Assembly (NCBI RefSeq): GCF_011602085.1
Contig: NZ_JAAONY010000001.1
Coordinates: 310,001-374,000 of the forward strand
Length of the DNA: 64,000 nucleotides
Direction of reading: 5' to 3'
DNA from: Pseudoteredinibacter isoporae
Lineage (GTDB): Bacteria > Pseudomonadota > Gammaproteobacteria > Pseudomonadales > Cellvibrionaceae
This document shows positions 60,715 through 64,000 of this stretch, one piece after another. Position numbers and translations under genes: made by a program. Within the stretch, counting starts at the first letter, position 1. Each line of letters starts with the position of its first letter. A model generated the notes under the pieces. That model made no database searches. It saw only the letters and a list, made by a program, of their open reading frames with translations, and was not told where the DNA came from.

Positions 60715-62249
60715 CCCGAAAAATTTACGTCCCTGCCGACAGCTGCGCAATTGCCCTCGGGGCCGATAAGGTTGCCGCCAGCCTCGAACTGCAACTGGGC
60801 CCGGAATTCAACGTGATCCGCAATGGCTCCCGGGGTTTGTTCTGGTTAGAGCCATTAATTGAAGTTGAAAGCGAACAAGGGCGAATTGCCTATGGGCCGG
60901 TACTGCCGGACAACATTGATGAAGCCTTTGTGAACGCCGTAAAAAGTGCGGGCAAGCACCCCCTATGTTTGGGGCTTACAGAGGAGATTCCTGAACTCAA
61001 ATGCCAGCAACGTTTAAGCTTTGCCCGTTTAGGCATCACCGATCCACTCAACATCGATGACTATATTGCCCATGGCGGCTTCGAAGGCTTGCACACCGCC
61101 CTGACATTGTCAGCCCAGGAGATTGTTGATGAAGTTCAAACCTCCGGCTTACGTGGCCGTGGCGGCGCCGCATTTCCAACCGGAATCAAATGGCAAACCG
61201 TTTTAACAACAGAAGCCTCGCAAAAGCACATCGTCTGCAATGCCGATGAAGGTGATTCGGGCACTTTTGCTGATCGCCTAATGATGGAAGGCGATCCCTT
61301 TTGCCTGATTGAAGGCATGATTATTGCCGGCCTGGCTGTAGGTGCCGACAAAGGTTTTATTTATTTGCGCTCGGAATACCCTCGCGCAGCCACTCAGTTA
61401 CAACAGGCGATTGATATCGCCGAAGCAAACCATTTTCTCGGGAACAATATCGCTGGCAGCGATAAGTGCTTTCGATTGGAGCTGCGCATCGGCGCTGAAG
61501 CTTATATTTGTGGTGAAGAAACATCCTTATTGCGTAGCCTGGAAGGCAAACGTGGAATGGTATCAGCCAAACCACCCATCCCCGCCATCAGCGGCCTAAT
61601 GGGCCAGCCCACTATTGTGAACAATGTGATCACCCTGGCGAGCGTGCCTTTTATTCTCGCCAAGGGCGCAGAGCATTATCAATCCTTTGGCTTGGGTCGC
61701 TCACGCGGCACTCTCGCCTTTCAATTGGCCGGCAATATCAAACGCGGCGGTCTCTATGAATTTGCCTTTGGCATGAGCTTAAGAGAACTGGTGTTTGATA
61801 TTGCGGGTGGCTGTCGTCACGGCGACGCTCACGCGATTCAAATCGGCGGGCCACTGGGCGCTTACCTACCCGAGTCGCTCTGGGATACGGAACTCGATTA
61901 TGAAGCCTTTGCCACAATAGAAGCCGGCATCGGCCACGGCGGCATCGTGCTGTTTAACCAAGATGTCAATCTGGCCCAGCAGGCACGCTTTGCCATGGAA
62001 TTCTGTGCAGCAGAATCCTGCGGCAAATGTACACCCTGTCGTATCGGCTCTACGCGTGGCACCGAAGTGATGGATCGAATTATTGCCAGACAATCCACCG
62101 ATCAAAACCTGGAACTGCTGGACGACCTTTGCGACACCATGGAGCTGGGCTCTCTCTGTGCCATGGGCGGTATGACAGTGATACCGGTTCGCAGTGCAAA
62201 GCAACATTTCCCTGAAGACTTTCACTCGGGAGCCCAATCACGTGATTAA
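60711..62249 (+). CDS. fdsB: NAD-dependent formate dehydrogenase beta subunit
   Basis: 512 residues, NuoF/51-kDa-like fused to an N-terminal thioredoxin-like ~110-residue segment as usual for FdsB. FMN- and NADH-binding motifs: GLRGRGGAAFPTGIKW, CNADEGDSGTF, GAEAYICGEETSLLRSLEGKRG; the 4Fe-4S cysteines are in ESCGKCTPCRIG and later CAMGG. It reduces NAD with electrons from formate. GGGAG 8 nt before the ATG; overlaps fdsG by 4 bp and fdsA by 8 bp. Confidence 0.95.
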   Translation: MTRKIYVPADSCAIALGADKVAASLELQLGPEFNVIRNGSRGLFWLEPLIEVESEQGRIAYGPVLPDNIDEAFVNAVKSAGKHPLCLGLTEEIPELKCQQRLSFARLGITDPLNIDDYIAHGGFEGLHTALTLSAQEIVDEVQTSGLRGRGGAAFPTGIKWQTVLTTEASQKHIVCNADEGDSGTFADRLMMEGDPFCLIEGMIIAGLAVGADKGFIYLRSEYPRAATQLQQAIDIAEANHFLGNNIAGSDKCFRLELRIGAEAYICGEETSLLRSLEGKRGMVSAKPPIPAISGLMGQPTIVNNVITLASVPFILAKGAEHYQSFGLGRSRGTLAFQLAGNIKRGGLYEFAFGMSLRELVFDIAGGCRHGDAHAIQIGGPLGAYLPESLWDTELDYEAFATIEAGIGHGGIVLFNQDVNLAQQARFAMEFCAAESCGKCTPCRIGSTRGTEVMDRIIARQSTDQNLELLDDLCDTMELGSLCAMGGMTVIPVRSAKQHFPEDFHSGAQSRD

Positions 62250-64000
62250 TTTCTTTGACCCGAATACCGATTTAGGCACACCCTCGGCCGCGACTGGAAA
62301 AACCGTCAATGTGATCATCGACGGCAAACCCTTAAAAGTGGAAGAAGGCAGCTCGATTATGCGCGCGGCATTGGAAAGCGCCATTTATATTCCAAAGCTC
62401 TGTGCTACCGATAGCCTGGAAGCCTACGGCAGCTGCCGGATCTGTGCTGTTGAAATTGAAGGCGGCCGCGGCACTCCCGCCGCCTGTACCACACCCGTTA
62501 CTGAAGGCATGGTGGTGCACACCCAGAGCGAGAAACTGCAAAAATTGCGACGCAATATTATGGAGCTCTACATCTCGGATCATCCACTGGATTGTCTGAG
62601 TTGCAGCGCTAACGGTGAATGTGAATTGCAAGATACCGCAGCAGCCGTTGGCCTGCGAGAGGTGCGTTATGGTTTCAACGGTGAAAACCACTTATCTCTG
62701 GAGAAAGATCAATCCAATCCATATTTCGATTTTGAACCCAGCAAATGCATTGTTTGCAGTCGCTGTGTACGCGCTTGTGAAGAAACCCAGGGCACTTTTG
62801 CGTTGACGGTTAGCGGGCGTGGCTTTGACTCTCAAATCAGTGCGGCGGCGGAAAATATTCTGGCTTCTGATTGCGTTTCCTGCGGCGCCTGCGTGCAGGC
62901 CTGCCCAACCGCGAGCTTGATGGAAAAGCCCTACGCCGAAGGACGCAATGCAACGCGAAGTGTAAAAACCACCTGCGCCTATTGTGGTGTGGGCTGTGGT
63001 TTTGAAGTGGACCTGCAAGGACAGGAACCACTGCGAATGCGTCCGGACAAAAGCAGCCAATCCAATCACGGACATGCCTGTGTGAAGGGCCGCTTTGCTT
63101 TTGCTTATGTCAATCATCCGGATCGGGTTCGCAGCCCCTTGATTCGAGACTCTATCGAAGACGCCTGGCGCGAAGCCAGCTGGGAAGAGGCCATTCACTT
63201 TGCCGCCGACAAGTTAAAAGCCGTGCAGGCACAATACGGGCGCCAATCGATCGGCGCCATTACGTCTTCACGATGCACCAATGAAGAGACCTACCTTGTT
63301 CAAAAACTGGTGCGTGCGGCATTTGGCAATAATAATACCGATACCTGCGCACGCGTTTGCCATTCGCCCACCGGTTATGGATTGAAGACCACTCTGGGAG
63401 AATCCGCCGGTACCCAAACCTTCGACTCCGTTTTGAAATCGGATTTAATTCTGGTGATTGGCGCTAACCCCACCGACGCGCACCCGGTCTTTGGTTCACT
63501 GCTGCGCAAGCGATTGCGTCAAGGCGCCGAGTTGATTGTTGCCGACCCACGACATATTGATCTGCTCAATACCGTGCACAGCCAAATGCCTTTACACTTA
63601 CCTTTGCTACCGGGCAGTAATGTCGCATTGATCAATGCCATGGCCTACACCGTGATCAGCGAAGAACTGGAAGACGCCGGTTTTATCGCAGAACGTTGCC
63701 AGGATGAGAGCTACCAGCGATGGCGTACATTTATTGCCGACGACCGCCACTCACCCGAAAATATGGCCTCGCATATTGGCGTGGATGCCGAACGAATTCG
63801 CCAGGCTGCACGACGTTATGCCAAAGCCGAAAACGCGGCAATTTATTACGGCCTGGGCGTCACCGAACACAGCCAGGGTTCCAGTATGGTGATGGGCATT
63901 GCCAACCTCGCCCTGGCAACCGGCAACATTGGACGTGAAGGCGTTGGTATTAATCCACTGCGTGGACAAAATAACGTTCAGGGTTCTTGCGATATGGGCT
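62242..64000 (+). CDS. fdsA: NAD-dependent formate dehydrogenase alpha subunit (3' end outside window)
   Basis: At least 586 residues, open to the window edge. The GTG start at 62242 overlaps fdsB by 8 bp and has GGGAG 9 nt upstream. In order: NuoG-like 2Fe-2S ferredoxin domain (GSCRICAVEIEGG), Cys/His cluster (CLSCSANGEC), two 4Fe-4S motifs (CIVCSRCVRAC, CVSCGACVQAC), a further 4Fe-4S (CAYCGVGCG) and the bis-MGD molybdopterin domain with the metal-ligand cysteine in TCARVCHSPTGYGL. Cys, not selenocysteine, is used. It oxidises formate to CO2. Accessory genes fdsC/fdsD would be expected just downstream. Confidence 0.95.
   Translation, partial: MINFFDPNTDLGTPSAATGKTVNVIIDGKPLKVEEGSSIMRAALESAIYIPKLCATDSLEAYGSCRICAVEIEGGRGTPAACTTPVTEGMVVHTQSEKLQKLRRNIMELYISDHPLDCLSCSANGECELQDTAAAVGLREVRYGFNGENHLSLEKDQSNPYFDFEPSKCIVCSRCVRACEETQGTFALTVSGRGFDSQISAAAENILASDCVSCGACVQACPTASLMEKPYAEGRNATRSVKTTCAYCGVGCGFEVDLQGQEPLRMRPDKSSQSNHGHACVKGRFAFAYVNHPDRVRSPLIRDSIEDAWREASWEEAIHFAADKLKAVQAQYGRQSIGAITSSRCTNEETYLVQKLVRAAFGNNNTDTCARVCHSPTGYGLKTTLGESAGTQTFDSVLKSDLILVIGANPTDAHPVFGSLLRKRLRQGAELIVADPRHIDLLNTVHSQMPLHLPLLPGSNVALINAMAYTVISEELEDAGFIAERCQDESYQRWRTFIADDRHSPENMASHIGVDAERIRQAARRYAKAENAAIYYGLGVTEHSQGSSMVMGIANLALATGNIGREGVGINPLRGQNNVQGSCDMG

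Overview
The window looks like a chromosomal segment of a marine or particle-associated gammaproteobacterium, most like the Cellvibrionales (Saccharophagus/Teredinibacter type). The basis is family content only: a TonB-dependent chitin/GlcNAc utilisation locus with a LacI-type repressor, paired tryptophan-halogenase-family genes in a sugar regulon, a giant secreted Rhs protein, and an NAD-type formate dehydrogenase. No rRNA, tRNA, IS element or CRISPR array was seen.

Layout. 0-10 kb: end of a beta-propeller protein, a PhoD-like phosphatase, a PDZ-alpha/beta hydrolase divergent from a membrane LytTR regulator, a DUF3429/FAD-oxidoreductase/SDR operon facing an Fe-S photolyase, and a PAS-GGDEF diguanylate cyclase. 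10-27 kb: a polymorphic-toxin island read on the minus strand. A ~3570-residue Rhs protein (signal peptide, Gly-rich/TM segment, CxxCH, toroid-like region, 12 Ig/cadherin-like repeats, YD repeats, Hint domain, RelE-like tip) is followed by a probable immunity gene, a displaced orphan rhs tip carrying a deaminase-like toxin, its probable immunity gene, and several AT-rich unknown genes. 27-46 kb: the GlcNAc regulon. It holds pgi, nagR, nagA-nagB-hexosaminidase-two flavin halogenase-like genes, a TonB receptor, a sodium symporter and a GlcNAc kinase, tied together by palindromic GACAACGTTGTC operators. It is interrupted at 38.0-40.4 kb by an AT-rich four-gene cassette (beta-barrel, Sec-exported peptide with a double-glycine-like leader, zinc-ribbon membrane protein, periplasmic C39 peptidase) that resembles a minimal Fap/Fil-type export system.

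46-51 kb: an MFS transporter, a LuxR-type regulator, an AGXT2L-like PLP enzyme and an APH-fold kinase. They are linked by TCCACC-N4-GGTGGA palindromes and resemble a kinase/phospho-lyase pathway for an amino alcohol. 51-59 kb: two small orphan proteins, then a type I secretion-like locus: a repeat-containing acidic small protein, an intrinsic terminator, a PrtD-type ABC transporter and a 59-residue membrane protein. Divergent from these is an operon of histidine kinase, small exported protein, TPR/beta-barrel protein and response regulator. 59-64 kb: a ModE/periplasmic-binding-like fusion regulator divergent from fdsG-fdsB-fdsA, with fdsA running off the window.

In the GlcNAc region, chito-oligosaccharides would pass the TonB receptor and be trimmed by the lipoprotein hexosaminidase. 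GlcNAc would then be imported by the symporter, phosphorylated, deacetylated by NagA and deaminated by NagB to fructose-6-phosphate, which meets Pgi. NagR would repress until a GlcNAc-derived signal appears. These roles come from family knowledge; the operators and gene order are read directly from the sequence.
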